A stretch of 53,851 bases of DNA, taken from assembly GCA_036498905.1 (NCBI GenBank), contig DASYER010000061.1:1-53851 (forward strand), in the 5' to 3' direction. This document shows positions 8,595-17,307 of this stretch, in pieces. The notes beneath the pieces were generated by a model. It ran no database searches, was not told the DNA's origin, and was given only the letters and a program-made list of their open reading frames with translations. This DNA comes from DAIDKA01 sp036498905 (lineage in GTDB: Bacteria > Pseudomonadota > Gammaproteobacteria > Steroidobacterales > Steroidobacteraceae). Numbering within the stretch: the first letter of the stretch is position 1; each line of letters begins with the position of its first letter. Position numbers and translations under genes: made by a program.

Positions 8595-10814
8595 ATGACA
8601 GCCTTTGATTTTTGCCGGCCCGGCCCCTCCCGACGCATGCTCACCCTGGCGGCGCTGCTGCTCGCGGGCGCGCCCCTGACCGACCCGGGCCTGGCGCTCG
8701 CCCAGGGCACCTCGGCCCCCGGAAATGTTGCATCGCGCAACAAAGCCGATGAAGCCCGCTATACCCTGAACTTCCGGGACGCCGATATCGGGCAGATCGC
8801 CGATGCCGTCGCCACGGCTACCCACAAGACTTTCATTATCGATCCGCGGGTGCGCGCGCAGGTCACGATGATTTCCACGACGCCGGTGGATGCGGCGACG
8901 TTCTACCAGACCTTCCAATCCATCCTGCAGGTGCATCAGTTCATCGCCGTGCCGGGGGCCGGCAATACGGTGAAGATCATTCCGGATGCCAACCAGCGGT
9001 TCTATCCGGGCAATCATGACCTGCAGGATCATGTCAGCCCGACCTCCGATGAGGTCGTCACCCAGGTCATACCGGTCAAGAACGTGAGCGCGGTACAGCT
9101 GGTCACGGTGCTGCGGCCGCTGGTGCCGACCACCGGGCAGATCAATGCCTACAGTCAGGCCAACATGATCATCATTTCCGATCACGAGGCCAACGTGAAT
9201 CGGATCATGAAAATCATCGCCCGCATGGATCAGGTGGGTGATAGCGACGTCGAAGTGATTCCGATGCAGAATGCCTCGGCCTCTGAAGTGGTGCGAGCGC
9301 TGACCAGCCTGTACCAGGGCCAGGGACAACAGGATCCCGGCGTTCAACCCACCAAGTTCGTCGCCGATGAGCGCTCGAACAGCGTGCTGGTCAGTGGTGA
9401 ACCTTCGGGCCGGCTGCGCGCCCGGGCGCTGATTGCGCATCTGGATACCCCGCAGCAGGGTGGCGGAGAGACGCAGGTGCGCTACCTGCACTACGCCGAC
9501 GCCGAAAAGCTCGAGAAGAAACTCAAGGAGCAGATATCCGGTGTGGCCGCCGCAGCCGCGGGCAGCGGTGGCGCCGGAGCGGCCGCCACTCCCCTGGCCC
9601 AGGAGAGCAAGAACGCCATCATCTGGTCCGACCCGGCCAACAATGCCCTGGTGATCACCGCGCCCCCGAAGGTGCGCCGACAGATCAATGACATCATCGA
9701 CAAGCTCGACATCCGGCGCGCGCAGGTGCTGGTCGAAGCCATCGTCGTCGACGTCGACCTGGCCAAGTCGTCCGAACTGGGCGTGAACTGGGCCACCTGG
9801 TCGGAGAGCAACGGCACCACCATTCCCGGTGCGACCTTCCTCACGCCGGTGGGTGGCGCAAGCCTGGTCGACCTGGCCAACGCCGTCGTCAATCCGACCA
9901 GCATCAGTTCCGCACTGGAAACCGGCACGACCGTGGCCCTGGGGCGCGTCGCGAAAACCGGCATCAGCTTTGCCGCCATGGTGCGCGCCATTCGCAGCGA
10001 TACGAACTCCAATATCATCGCCACCCCTTCCGTGCTGACCAATGACAATCAAGAAGCGGTCATGAAGGCTGCCGATGAGGTGCCGTTCGTCACCGGCCAG
10101 TATACGAACACCGGCACTGCCGGCGGCTCGGTCAGCCCGTTCCAGACCATCCAGCGCGAAGAGGTGGGCACCATCCTGAAAGTCACGCCGCAGATCAACC
10201 AGGGCGATGCGGTGGTGCTGAAGATCGACATCGAAAGCTCCAGTGTGATCCCCAGTCCCGCCGGCGCCGTGGACATCACCACCAGCAAGCGCGAAATCTC
10301 GACCACCGTGAACATCGAGGATGGCGGCATCATCGTGATCGGCGGCCTGATCAGCAATGAGTACGACCACGCCGAATCGAAAGTGCCGTTCCTGGGCAGC
10401 ATCCCGCTGCTGGGCGAACTGTTCAAGGACCACTCGGCGACGCTGACGAAGAAGAACCTGATGATCTTCATCCGGCCGCAGATCGAGCACGACGCCACGG
10501 ACATGTCGATCGAGACCAACTCCAAGTACAACTTCATTCGTGAAGAGCAGCGCCAGGTCAGTGAGGGCGAGGCCCCGCTGTCGGTGCCACTGCTGCCGGG
10601 CGTGAAATCCCCGGTGCTGCCGCCGATTCCGCCCCCGCCGCCCAAGGGCTCGACGCCGGCTGCGCCGATCACCGATCAGGACCGCGAGCGGGCGGCCGAA
10701 AAGGCACAGATCGATGCGGAAGCCGCGCAGCGGGCGGCCGACGCGGCGGCGGCCAGTCCGACCGCAGCGCCACCCCTGCCCGCTGCCACATCGGCACCCC
10801 AGGCCCAGAAATGA
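8595..10814 (+). CDS. gspD: Type II secretion system secretin GspD
   Basis: GspD forms the outer-membrane channel of the type II secretion system. The ATG at 8595 gives 739 aa and has AAGGA about 9 nt upstream; a TTG immediately before it is unlikely. A signal peptide ends near the LALAQG stretch. The N0 domain begins YTLNFRDADIGQIADAVA, followed by N1-N3 repeats with a Gly/Ala-rich loop, and the secretin domain ends in the conserved VPFLGSIPLLGELFK region. The last 100 residues are Pro/Ala-rich, a common site for pilotin contact or disorder. The stop overlaps gspE as ATGA. Confidence 0.95.
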   Translation: MTAFDFCRPGPSRRMLTLAALLLAGAPLTDPGLALAQGTSAPGNVASRNKADEARYTLNFRDADIGQIADAVATATHKTFIIDPRVRAQVTMISTTPVDAATFYQTFQSILQVHQFIAVPGAGNTVKIIPDANQRFYPGNHDLQDHVSPTSDEVVTQVIPVKNVSAVQLVTVLRPLVPTTGQINAYSQANMIIISDHEANVNRIMKIIARMDQVGDSDVEVIPMQNASASEVVRALTSLYQGQGQQDPGVQPTKFVADERSNSVLVSGEPSGRLRARALIAHLDTPQQGGGETQVRYLHYADAEKLEKKLKEQISGVAAAAAGSGGAGAAATPLAQESKNAIIWSDPANNALVITAPPKVRRQINDIIDKLDIRRAQVLVEAIVVDVDLAKSSELGVNWATWSESNGTTIPGATFLTPVGGASLVDLANAVVNPTSISSALETGTTVALGRVAKTGISFAAMVRAIRSDTNSNIIATPSVLTNDNQEAVMKAADEVPFVTGQYTNTGTAGGSVSPFQTIQREEVGTILKVTPQINQGDAVVLKIDIESSSVIPSPAGAVDITTSKREISTTVNIEDGGIIVIGGLISNEYDHAESKVPFLGSIPLLGELFKDHSATLTKKNLMIFIRPQIEHDATDMSIETNSKYNFIREEQRQVSEGEAPLSVPLLPGVKSPVLPPIPPPPPKGSTPAAPITDQDRERAAEKAQIDAEAAQRAADAAAASPTAAPPLPAATSAPQAQK

Positions 10815-12307
10815 ACGCCGCACCGGCCATCACCGAGGCGCCCGCGGCAGCAGACAAACGCCTCTCGTTTGCCTTTGCCAAGCGTCACGGCGTGCTGGTC
10901 GGACCGATCACCGATGGGGTCGCGCACTGTACGGTGCGCATCGGCGCTTCGCCGATGGCCCTGGCCGAGGTGCGGCGCTTCCTGCGCGTGCCGCTGCAGA
11001 TCGCGCGGGTCGATGAGGCCACTTTCGACAAGCTCCTGCAGCAGGCCTACGAAACCGGCACCAACGCCATGGATGCCGTGGGGGGCTTTGAGGACACCGA
11101 GGATTTGACGCATCTGGCGCAGGGGCTGCCGGAGCAGACCGATCTGCTGGAGGCCGATGACGATGCGCCGATCATCCGGCTGATCAATGCCGTGCTCACC
11201 CAGGCGGTCAAGGAAAACGCTTCCGACATTCACATCGAACCGTTCGAGAACCGGCTGGTGGTGCGCTTCCGGGTCGATGGGGTGCTGCGCGAGGTGCTGC
11301 AATCCAAACGCGCGGTGGCCCCGCTGGTGGTCTCTCGAGTCAAGGTGATGTCCAAGCTGGATATTGCCGAGAAACGCCTGCCGCAGGACGGCCGCATCAG
11401 TTTGCGCGTGGCCGGACGCGCGGTCGATGTGCGCGTGTCGACCATCCCGAGCGGGCATGGGGAACGGGTCGTGCTGCGTATCCTGGACAAACAGGCCGGC
11501 CGCCTCGACTTGAGCGCGCTGGGCATGGACCTAACCACCGGGCAGCAGATCGACGAACTCATCCACAAGCCGCACGGCATCCTGCTGGTGACCGGTCCGA
11601 CCGGCTCCGGCAAGACGACCACCCTGTATGCGGCGCTCGAGCGCCTCAACGACAATTCACGCAACATCATGACGGTCGAGGACCCGATCGAGTACTACAT
11701 CGATGGGATCGGCCAGACCCAGGTCAACACCAAGGTCGAAATGACCTTCGCGCGCGGACTGCGCGCCATCCTGCGCCAGGACCCCGACGTGGTGATGATC
11801 GGCGAAATCCGCGATCTGGAAACGGCGCAGATTGCCGTGCAGGCCAGTCTTACCGGTCACCTCGTCCTGTCCACCCTGCACACCAATACGGCCGTGGGTG
11901 CCGTCACCCGCCTGCGGGATATGGGCATTGAGCCGTTCCTGCTGTCCTCCAGTCTCATCGGCGTGGTCGCCCAGCGCCTGGTGCGCGTCCTCAATCCGGA
12001 CACCCGCCAGGAGTTCAAGGCCGGCGACTACGAGCGGCGGCTGTTGAACCTGAAGAGCGATGCGCCCGACACGACGCTATATCGACCCGGAAATGGCCAG
12101 AACGGCTATCGCGGCCGCAGCGGCATCTACGAGCTGGTCATGGTCGATGATCAGATGCGCACGATGATTCACGACGGCGCCGCGGAGCAGGACCTGGAGC
12201 GCCATGCCCGGACCATGACCCCTTCCATCCGTGATGACGGACGTGCCCGGGTGCTGCGCGGGGAGACGACGCTGGAGGAAATCCTGCGCGTCACGCGCGA
12301 GGACTAG
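10811..12307 (+). CDS. gspE: Type II secretion ATPase GspE lacking the zinc cysteine motif
   Basis: GspE is the cytoplasmic hexameric ATPase that powers pseudopilus assembly. It is 498 aa. Walker A GPTGSGKT is at 262-269, the Asp box near 285 (MTVEDPIEY), Walker B DVVMIGEIRD at 326-335 and the His box near 350-358 (GHLVLSTLHT). GspE proteins normally carry two CxxC pairs in the C-terminal metal-binding insert. Here the corresponding sites read LNPDT (394-398) and GNGQNG (427-432), with no cysteine; the only Cys in the protein is at residue 40. The fold is otherwise complete, so this looks like a zinc-free variant and not a broken gene. Confidence 0.95.
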   Translation: MNAAPAITEAPAAADKRLSFAFAKRHGVLVGPITDGVAHCTVRIGASPMALAEVRRFLRVPLQIARVDEATFDKLLQQAYETGTNAMDAVGGFEDTEDLTHLAQGLPEQTDLLEADDDAPIIRLINAVLTQAVKENASDIHIEPFENRLVVRFRVDGVLREVLQSKRAVAPLVVSRVKVMSKLDIAEKRLPQDGRISLRVAGRAVDVRVSTIPSGHGERVVLRILDKQAGRLDLSALGMDLTTGQQIDELIHKPHGILLVTGPTGSGKTTTLYAALERLNDNSRNIMTVEDPIEYYIDGIGQTQVNTKVEMTFARGLRAILRQDPDVVMIGEIRDLETAQIAVQASLTGHLVLSTLHTNTAVGAVTRLRDMGIEPFLLSSSLIGVVAQRLVRVLNPDTRQEFKAGDYERRLLNLKSDAPDTTLYRPGNGQNGYRGRSGIYELVMVDDQMRTMIHDGAAEQDLERHARTMTPSIRDDGRARVLRGETTLEEILRVTRED

Positions 12308-12314
12308 CGCACCG

Positions 12315-13529
12315 GTGGGCGCATTCGAATACACCGCAGTCGACCCCGGCGGCCGTGAGACTCGCGGCATCCTCGAAGGCGATACACCGCGCCATGTGCG
12401 GCAGCTGCTGCGCGAGCGACAGCTGCTCCCGGTCACCGTCAATGCGGTGTCCGAGCAGGAGAAGTCGCAGAAGCGCAGTTTCTCGCTGGCGCGGCGCGTC
12501 TCTGCCACGCATCTGGCCCTGTTCACCCGGCAGCTGGCCACCCTCGTGAAGGCCGGCCTGCCGCTGGAGGAATCGCTGCTCGCGGTCTCGCAGCAGACCG
12601 AAAAGGAGCGTGTGCAGAGCATCGTGCTCGGCGTGCGCGCCAAGGTCATGGAGGGCCATACCCTCGCCGATGGCTTTGCGGACTTTCCGCGTGTGTTCCC
12701 GGAAATCTACCGCTCCACGGTATCGGCCGGCGAGCAGGCCGGCCATCTCGATACGGTCCTGGAGCGCCTCGCCGACTACACCGAGAATCGCGAGGAAATG
12801 CGCCAGAAGGTCCTGGGCGCGATGCTGTACCCGATCGCGCTGTCGGTGATGTGCGTGGTCATCGTGGCGGGGCTGATGGTTTACGTGGTCCCGAAGGTCG
12901 TCAACGTCTTTACCGCCAGCCACGCCCAGTTGCCGATCATGACGCGGCTGCTGATCAGCTTCAGTGACTTCCTGCGCCTGCGCGGCATCTATCTGCTGAT
13001 CATCGCCATCGTGGGCGTCATCGTGCTGATGCGCTGGCTGGCCAACCCCGGCCCGAAACGCCGATTTCATTTGCTGCAGCTGCGCGTGCCCTTGATCGGC
13101 AAACTGGTGCGCGGGTTCAACACCGCCCGCTTCACCCGCACGCTGAGCATCCTCACCGGTGCGACGGTTCCGGTCCTGGATGCCCTGAGGATTTCCGGCG
13201 AAGTGGTCACCAACCTGCCGATGCGCGATGCGGTCGCCGAGGCCTCGTTGCGCGTACGCGAGGGCGCCTCGATCGGCCGCTCGCTCGCCATCAGCAAGCT
13301 GTTTCCGCCGATGACCATCCACCTGATCCAAAGCGGCGAATCCAGCGGCGAGCTGGAAAGTATGCTCGAACGTGCGGCCATCAGCCAGGAACGCGAGCTC
13401 GACGGCCTGCTGACGGCCATTATCGGGCTGCTGGGCCCCGGCCTGATCGTGCTTATGGGTCTGTTCGTCATGGGCATCGTTTTTGCAATGCTCCTGCCCA
13501 TTTTCGAGATGAACCAGCTGATCCACTGA
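12315..13529 (+). CDS. gspF: Type II secretion inner-membrane platform protein GspF
   Basis: GspF is the polytopic platform protein that couples GspE to pseudopilin assembly. The GTG start at 12315 gives 404 aa beginning MGAFEYTAVDPGGRETRG, the canonical GspF N terminus and length. Two cytoplasmic GspF domains (about residues 70-190 and 270-390) each precede membrane segments; the clearest are near 170-195, 220-245 and 375-400. It starts 7 nt after gspE, within the same operon. No gspG-N genes follow, so the pseudopilins must be encoded elsewhere if the system works. Confidence 0.94.
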   Translation: MGAFEYTAVDPGGRETRGILEGDTPRHVRQLLRERQLLPVTVNAVSEQEKSQKRSFSLARRVSATHLALFTRQLATLVKAGLPLEESLLAVSQQTEKERVQSIVLGVRAKVMEGHTLADGFADFPRVFPEIYRSTVSAGEQAGHLDTVLERLADYTENREEMRQKVLGAMLYPIALSVMCVVIVAGLMVYVVPKVVNVFTASHAQLPIMTRLLISFSDFLRLRGIYLLIIAIVGVIVLMRWLANPGPKRRFHLLQLRVPLIGKLVRGFNTARFTRTLSILTGATVPVLDALRISGEVVTNLPMRDAVAEASLRVREGASIGRSLAISKLFPPMTIHLIQSGESSGELESMLERAAISQERELDGLLTAIIGLLGPGLIVLMGLFVMGIVFAMLLPIFEMNQLIH

Positions 13530-13609
13530 TTACTTATCGTGGATGAGTTGATCCTGTAATACGACTTCGCCAGAATCCGCATAGCAAGTCACTGCATGGT
13601 TGATGGGCC

Positions 13610-13870
13610 ATGAGCGAAAAAGCCGAATCCGAGGAATTTGAGGGCGAGGAAAACGATGAGCCGGCCGTCGAAGAGGCCGACGTCGACCTCGACCAGGTGA
13701 ACAAGGACCTGGACCTCGCCAAGAAACGCGCCCAGAAAACCGGCGAGCCCCCGTGGCGGCGGCTGGAACGGCTGCGGGAGGAGAAACTGACCGCCGAGCT
13801 CACCAGCGACTTCGCCGATTACGACATCGGTGACGGCACGCGCAAGTCCGGTCGCAAGCGCCGGCACTGA
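13610..13870 (+). CDS. Small acidic conserved hypothetical protein
   Basis: An 86-aa soluble protein with a strongly acidic N-terminal half (Glu/Asp-rich to about residue 40) and a basic C-terminal tail ending SGRKRRH. The middle KKRAQKTGEPPWRRLERLREEKLTAEL resembles the short Arg/Glu helices of small gammaproteobacterial proteins of the PA3496 type, but I cannot assign a family with confidence. There is no signal peptide or membrane segment. It is about 80 bp after gspF and may be a separate transcription unit. Coding is supported by composition and isolation; function is unknown. Confidence 0.6.
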   Translation: MSEKAESEEFEGEENDEPAVEEADVDLDQVNKDLDLAKKRAQKTGEPPWRRLERLREEKLTAELTSDFADYDIGDGTRKSGRKRRH

Positions 13871-13969
13871 ACCTGCGCCCTTGAGTCAACGGGTCTGTAT
13901 CTGCACCGTTAGGGCGATGGTGCCCGCGGTTCGATGTCCGACGATACGATCTGTTACTTAGGAACTGCA

Positions 13970-15721
13970 ATGTCGAACGTAAGGTGGCAGCGGGTGACGG
14001 TGCTGGCGGTGGTGCTCACCGCCGCGCTGCTCGGCGGCTGCCAGTCGCGCACCGAGGTTTCGGCCACGGGCAACACGCCGGCACAGTACACCCACGTGTT
14101 CCTGACCATCAATCAGATCTGGTTCAACACCAGCGCCACCGCGGCCCCCACGGACACCTCCTGGGTGAAGTTCACCCTGCCGGCGCCCGCGACCGTGGAC
14201 CTGGTGAGTCTCAACAACGGCACCCTGAGCCAGTTCGCCAGCGATTTGAAGCTCAACGCCGGAACCTATGCCCAAGTCATGGTGGTGCTCGCCGACTCCA
14301 CCGACTCCTTGAGCAGTTCAGCCGGGACTGCGGGAGCTGCGTCGAACGATGAAGTTGATTATCTTGATGCCGATGAAGTGACGCACAGCGTGCCGCTGGC
14401 CATATTGAATGCCGCGCAGGGCATCAGCATCAGTACGAGTCTGACCGTCGCGGCCACGGCGACCAGCATCAGCAGTGCGATCGGCAGCGGTTCAGGGGCG
14501 ACGACCGGTGATACGACCGGCACCACCACGATCACCACCAGTTCCAGCCCTACCCCGGCCAGCGCCTCGGTCGCAAACCCTGCGGTCAGCACCACCGCCA
14601 CGATGATCGACTTTGATGCCACCCGTGACCTGCTGCCGATCTCCTTGAGCGGCCAGCCGGCCTTCGCGCTGAATCCACATCCGCAGAACTTTGACGCCAA
14701 GTCCTCAGGGTCGATCCAGGGCGCCGTGTCGCTGGCAACCGTTTCGACCCTGACCACCGCGGACCTACCGGACGTACAGGTATCCGCCGAGGCCTTGAGC
14801 AGCGATGGAACCCGGCACGTCATCGTCAAGACCACGCGGGTCGATTCCAGCGGCAATTTTACCCTGTACCCATTATCCACCGCCTCCGGTGCGCCCACTG
14901 CGTATGACCTCGTCATCCACGGTCCGACCATCGAGACCGTGATCATCAAGTCCGTTCCCGTGGCGACGGGCGCTCCGGGCACCGGGACGGCCCAGCTGGG
15001 AGCGCTGAATCTGACGCCGGCCACCGCCTTCCTGGTCAATCTCAGCAGCACCTCCCCCGCCACGCCGACCAGTTCGCTGGTGGGCTTCTACCAGACCCTG
15101 CCCTTATCCGCAGAAGTGCCCTATGCGGTGGAAACCCGCGCGCTTGATCCGATCAGCGGCCTCTTTGCCAGCGACCAGGCGCTCTCCGGCGGCAGTGTGC
15201 AGTACGGCAGCTATGTCTCCGGGGGCACCATTTCCCTGACGAGCGCCAACCCCACCGAAGGGGCTGCCAGCTATTCCGTCGGCGCCCTCAATCCGGCCTT
15301 CGGGGCCGCCGCGCTGGGCACGACGGTCAGATCACCCGGCAACACCACGACGACGGCATTGTTCACGATGAGCAGCCCGGCATTGCCCACGGGCAGCTCG
15401 GCCAATGCCATCGCCGGGACCGTCAGCGTCACCAGCACCGCGGCCTACAACAATGCGCAGCTGTTCCTGACCTACCACGGCGCACTGGTGGCCACAGCCT
15501 CCCTGAACGCCTACCTCGGCCAGTCGCAAAGCGCGCTGGCGTTGGCCGGGGTCGCGCCGGGTGGCACGCCGGGCTCAATCTATGCGGCCGGTGTCTACAA
15601 CGCCGAAATCTGGGCGTGGAACTCCGCCGATCCCACCGGGACCCTCACCCGCCTCCCGCTCACCACGACCATCGACATGAGTGCCGGCAATGCCAGCGGC
15701 GTGACCTTGAATATCCAGTAA
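13970..15721 (+). CDS. DUF4382-like lipoprotein, Thr/Ser/Ala-rich
   Basis: A 583-aa exported lipoprotein. The ATG at 13970 is preceded by AGGA and gives a signal peptide ending in LLGGC with the lipid-bearing Cys at residue 24. Residues about 38-165 resemble the DUF4382 domain (VFLTINQIWFN, a D-L-V-S-L-N-N-G-T segment, and LNAGTYAQVMVVL). A low-complexity Thr/Ser/Gly/Ala linker (about 185-225) joins this to a long beta-rich C-terminal region that may hold carboxypeptidase-like or Ig-like folds. Function is unknown; such proteins are often surface or periplasmic. A PhoB-box-like site follows its stop. Confidence 0.78.
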   Translation: MSNVRWQRVTVLAVVLTAALLGGCQSRTEVSATGNTPAQYTHVFLTINQIWFNTSATAAPTDTSWVKFTLPAPATVDLVSLNNGTLSQFASDLKLNAGTYAQVMVVLADSTDSLSSSAGTAGAASNDEVDYLDADEVTHSVPLAILNAAQGISISTSLTVAATATSISSAIGSGSGATTGDTTGTTTITTSSSPTPASASVANPAVSTTATMIDFDATRDLLPISLSGQPAFALNPHPQNFDAKSSGSIQGAVSLATVSTLTTADLPDVQVSAEALSSDGTRHVIVKTTRVDSSGNFTLYPLSTASGAPTAYDLVIHGPTIETVIIKSVPVATGAPGTGTAQLGALNLTPATAFLVNLSSTSPATPTSSLVGFYQTLPLSAEVPYAVETRALDPISGLFASDQALSGGSVQYGSYVSGGTISLTSANPTEGAASYSVGALNPAFGAAALGTTVRSPGNTTTTALFTMSSPALPTGSSANAIAGTVSVTSTAAYNNAQLFLTYHGALVATASLNAYLGQSQSALALAGVAPGGTPGSIYAAGVYNAEIWAWNSADPTGTLTRLPLTTTIDMSAGNASGVTLNIQ

Positions 15722-15734
15722 CGCCCCTGCGGGA

Positions 15735-15768
15735 CTGTCACATGACAGTCATGTGACGACCCTAGGCT
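15735..15768 (+). promoter_or_regulatory. PhoB-box-like element and -10 upstream of pit
   Basis: CTGTCAC (15735-15741), a 4-bp spacer, and CAGTCAT (15746-15752) match the layout of a PhoB box: two 7-bp repeats of CTGTCAT type 11 bp apart. A weak -10 (TAGGCT, 15763-15768) lies about 11 bp downstream, where PhoB-activated promoters place it. The same bases form a perfect 10-bp inverted repeat around one base (15737-15757), so another dimeric regulator is possible. No U-tract follows, which argues against a terminator. Confidence 0.5.
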
Positions 15769-15812
15769 TGGCTCCGCCACCTACCCGGCAATCAAGTATT
15801 TGGGGAGCTCAC

Positions 15813-17306
15813 GTGCTGGCAAGCCTCGGCATCGACATACCTACCGCTATTCTTCTGGGCCTGGCCCTGCTGCTGGCCTTGAGCTTTGAGTTCGTCAACG
15901 GCTTTCATGACACCGCCAACGCGGTCGCCACGGTCATCTATACGGGCGCCCTGAAACCCAACTACGCGGTGGTGTGGTCCGGCTCCTGGAACCTCATCGG
16001 GGTGCTGATGTCCTCCGGGGCCGTGGCCTTCAGCATCGTGTCGCTGCTGCCGGTCGAGCTGGTGATCAATGTCGGCTCGGGCGCCGGATTCGCCATGGTC
16101 TTCGCCTTGCTGCTGTCGGCCATCATCTGGAACGTCGGGACCTGGTACCTGGGTCTGCCGGCCTCCAGCTCCCACACCCTGATCGGCTCCATCGTGGGAG
16201 TCGGCCTGATGAACTCACTGATCAGCCCCAATGAGGCCTTCGGTGAAGGCGTGAACTGGGCCAAGGTCCAGGACACCTTCAAGGCGCTGATTGTCTCCCC
16301 CATCATGGGCTTCGTGCTGGCCGGCGCGCTGCTTTTGATCCTGCGCGTGGTACTGGCCAAACGTGCCGAACTGTTCCAGTCACCCGAACCGGGCTCGACA
16401 CCCCCGCTATGGGTGCGGGCACTGCTCATTCTCACCTGCACCGGCGTGTCCTATGCCCATGGCTCGAATGACGGTCAGAAGGGCATGGGCCTGATGGTGC
16501 TGATCCTGGTCGGCGTCGTGCCGGCCGCGTTTTCGTTGGACATGTCGACCTCGCCCGAAGCGCTGACGAGGATCCATGGAGCGGCCACGCAGATTTCGCA
16601 GCAGCTGCATCAGATCGTACCCGCCACCGCCAAGACACCCTCTTCGGATGAGGCGCATCGCACCCTGACGACTTTCCTGCGCACCAGTAAGCCCGATGCC
16701 AACACCCTGCCCGCCCTGAACGAAGCCAATGACGCGGTGCTGGCGCGGATGAATGGCATCACTGATCTGCACAATGTCCCGGGCACGGATCGTCGCGCAC
16801 TGCGCCTGGATGTCTACCTGGTTGCCGAATCCCTCGCGCGCCTGGCGAAGATCAAGCAGGTGCCGCAGGGCCTGGATGCAGGATCGGCGGATCGGTATCA
16901 GAAGTCACTGAAGAGTCTCACCAACTTCATCCCGACCTGGATCAAGATCACGGTGGCGCTGGCACTGGGCCTGGGCACCATGGTCGGCTGGAAGCGCATC
17001 GTGGTCACGGTCGGTGAGAAAATCGGCAAGGCCCATCTGACCTATGCGCAGGGCGCGTGCGCGGAGCTGGTCGCCTGGGGCACGATCGAGACCGCCGACA
17101 TGCTGGGCCTGCCGGTCAGCACCACCCATATTCTGTCCTCCGGCATCGCCGGCACCATGGTCGCCAACAAATCGGGCATCCAGGGCGGCACCGTGCGCAA
17201 CATCATTCTGGCCTGGGTACTGACCCTGCCGGTGTGCGTGATTCTGGGTGCCGCGACGTTTGGCGCCGGACTGTACGTCGTGCTCCACATGCTCGGCTTG
17301 CACTAA
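15813..17306 (+). CDS. pit: Low-affinity inorganic phosphate transporter, Pit family
   Basis: Secondary phosphate/metal-phosphate carrier of the inner membrane. The GTG at 15813 has GGGGAG about 6 nt upstream and gives 497 aa; earlier in-frame codons lie inside the promoter. The two PiT signature regions are visible: GFHDTANAVATVIYT near residue 32 and SYAHGSNDGQKGMGL near residue 212. About ten hydrophobic segments are split by a hydrophilic cytoplasmic loop (about residues 240-375), as in E. coli PitA. The PhoB-box-like site upstream suggests control by phosphate. It converges on the TPR gene with a 1-bp gap between stops. Confidence 0.94.
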   Translation: MLASLGIDIPTAILLGLALLLALSFEFVNGFHDTANAVATVIYTGALKPNYAVVWSGSWNLIGVLMSSGAVAFSIVSLLPVELVINVGSGAGFAMVFALLLSAIIWNVGTWYLGLPASSSHTLIGSIVGVGLMNSLISPNEAFGEGVNWAKVQDTFKALIVSPIMGFVLAGALLLILRVVLAKRAELFQSPEPGSTPPLWVRALLILTCTGVSYAHGSNDGQKGMGLMVLILVGVVPAAFSLDMSTSPEALTRIHGAATQISQQLHQIVPATAKTPSSDEAHRTLTTFLRTSKPDANTLPALNEANDAVLARMNGITDLHNVPGTDRRALRLDVYLVAESLARLAKIKQVPQGLDAGSADRYQKSLKSLTNFIPTWIKITVALALGLGTMVGWKRIVVTVGEKIGKAHLTYAQGACAELVAWGTIETADMLGLPVSTTHILSSGIAGTMVANKSGIQGGTVRNIILAWVLTLPVCVILGAATFGAGLYVVLHMLGLH

Positions 17307-17307
17307 G

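Noticed and set aside
8553..10823. 756-codon open frame antisense to gspD
   Set aside because: It mirrors a complete secretin gene in GC-rich DNA; its translation is low-complexity Arg/Gly/His/Asp and matches no family.
12291..13526. 411-codon open frame antisense to gspF
   Set aside because: Shadow of gspF; Gln/His/Asp-rich without family features.
15735..15757. Palindrome read as a terminator for the DUF4382 lipoprotein gene
   Set aside because: The arms meet with a 1-base loop and no U-tract follows; the fit to a PhoB box and its place before pit favour a binding site.
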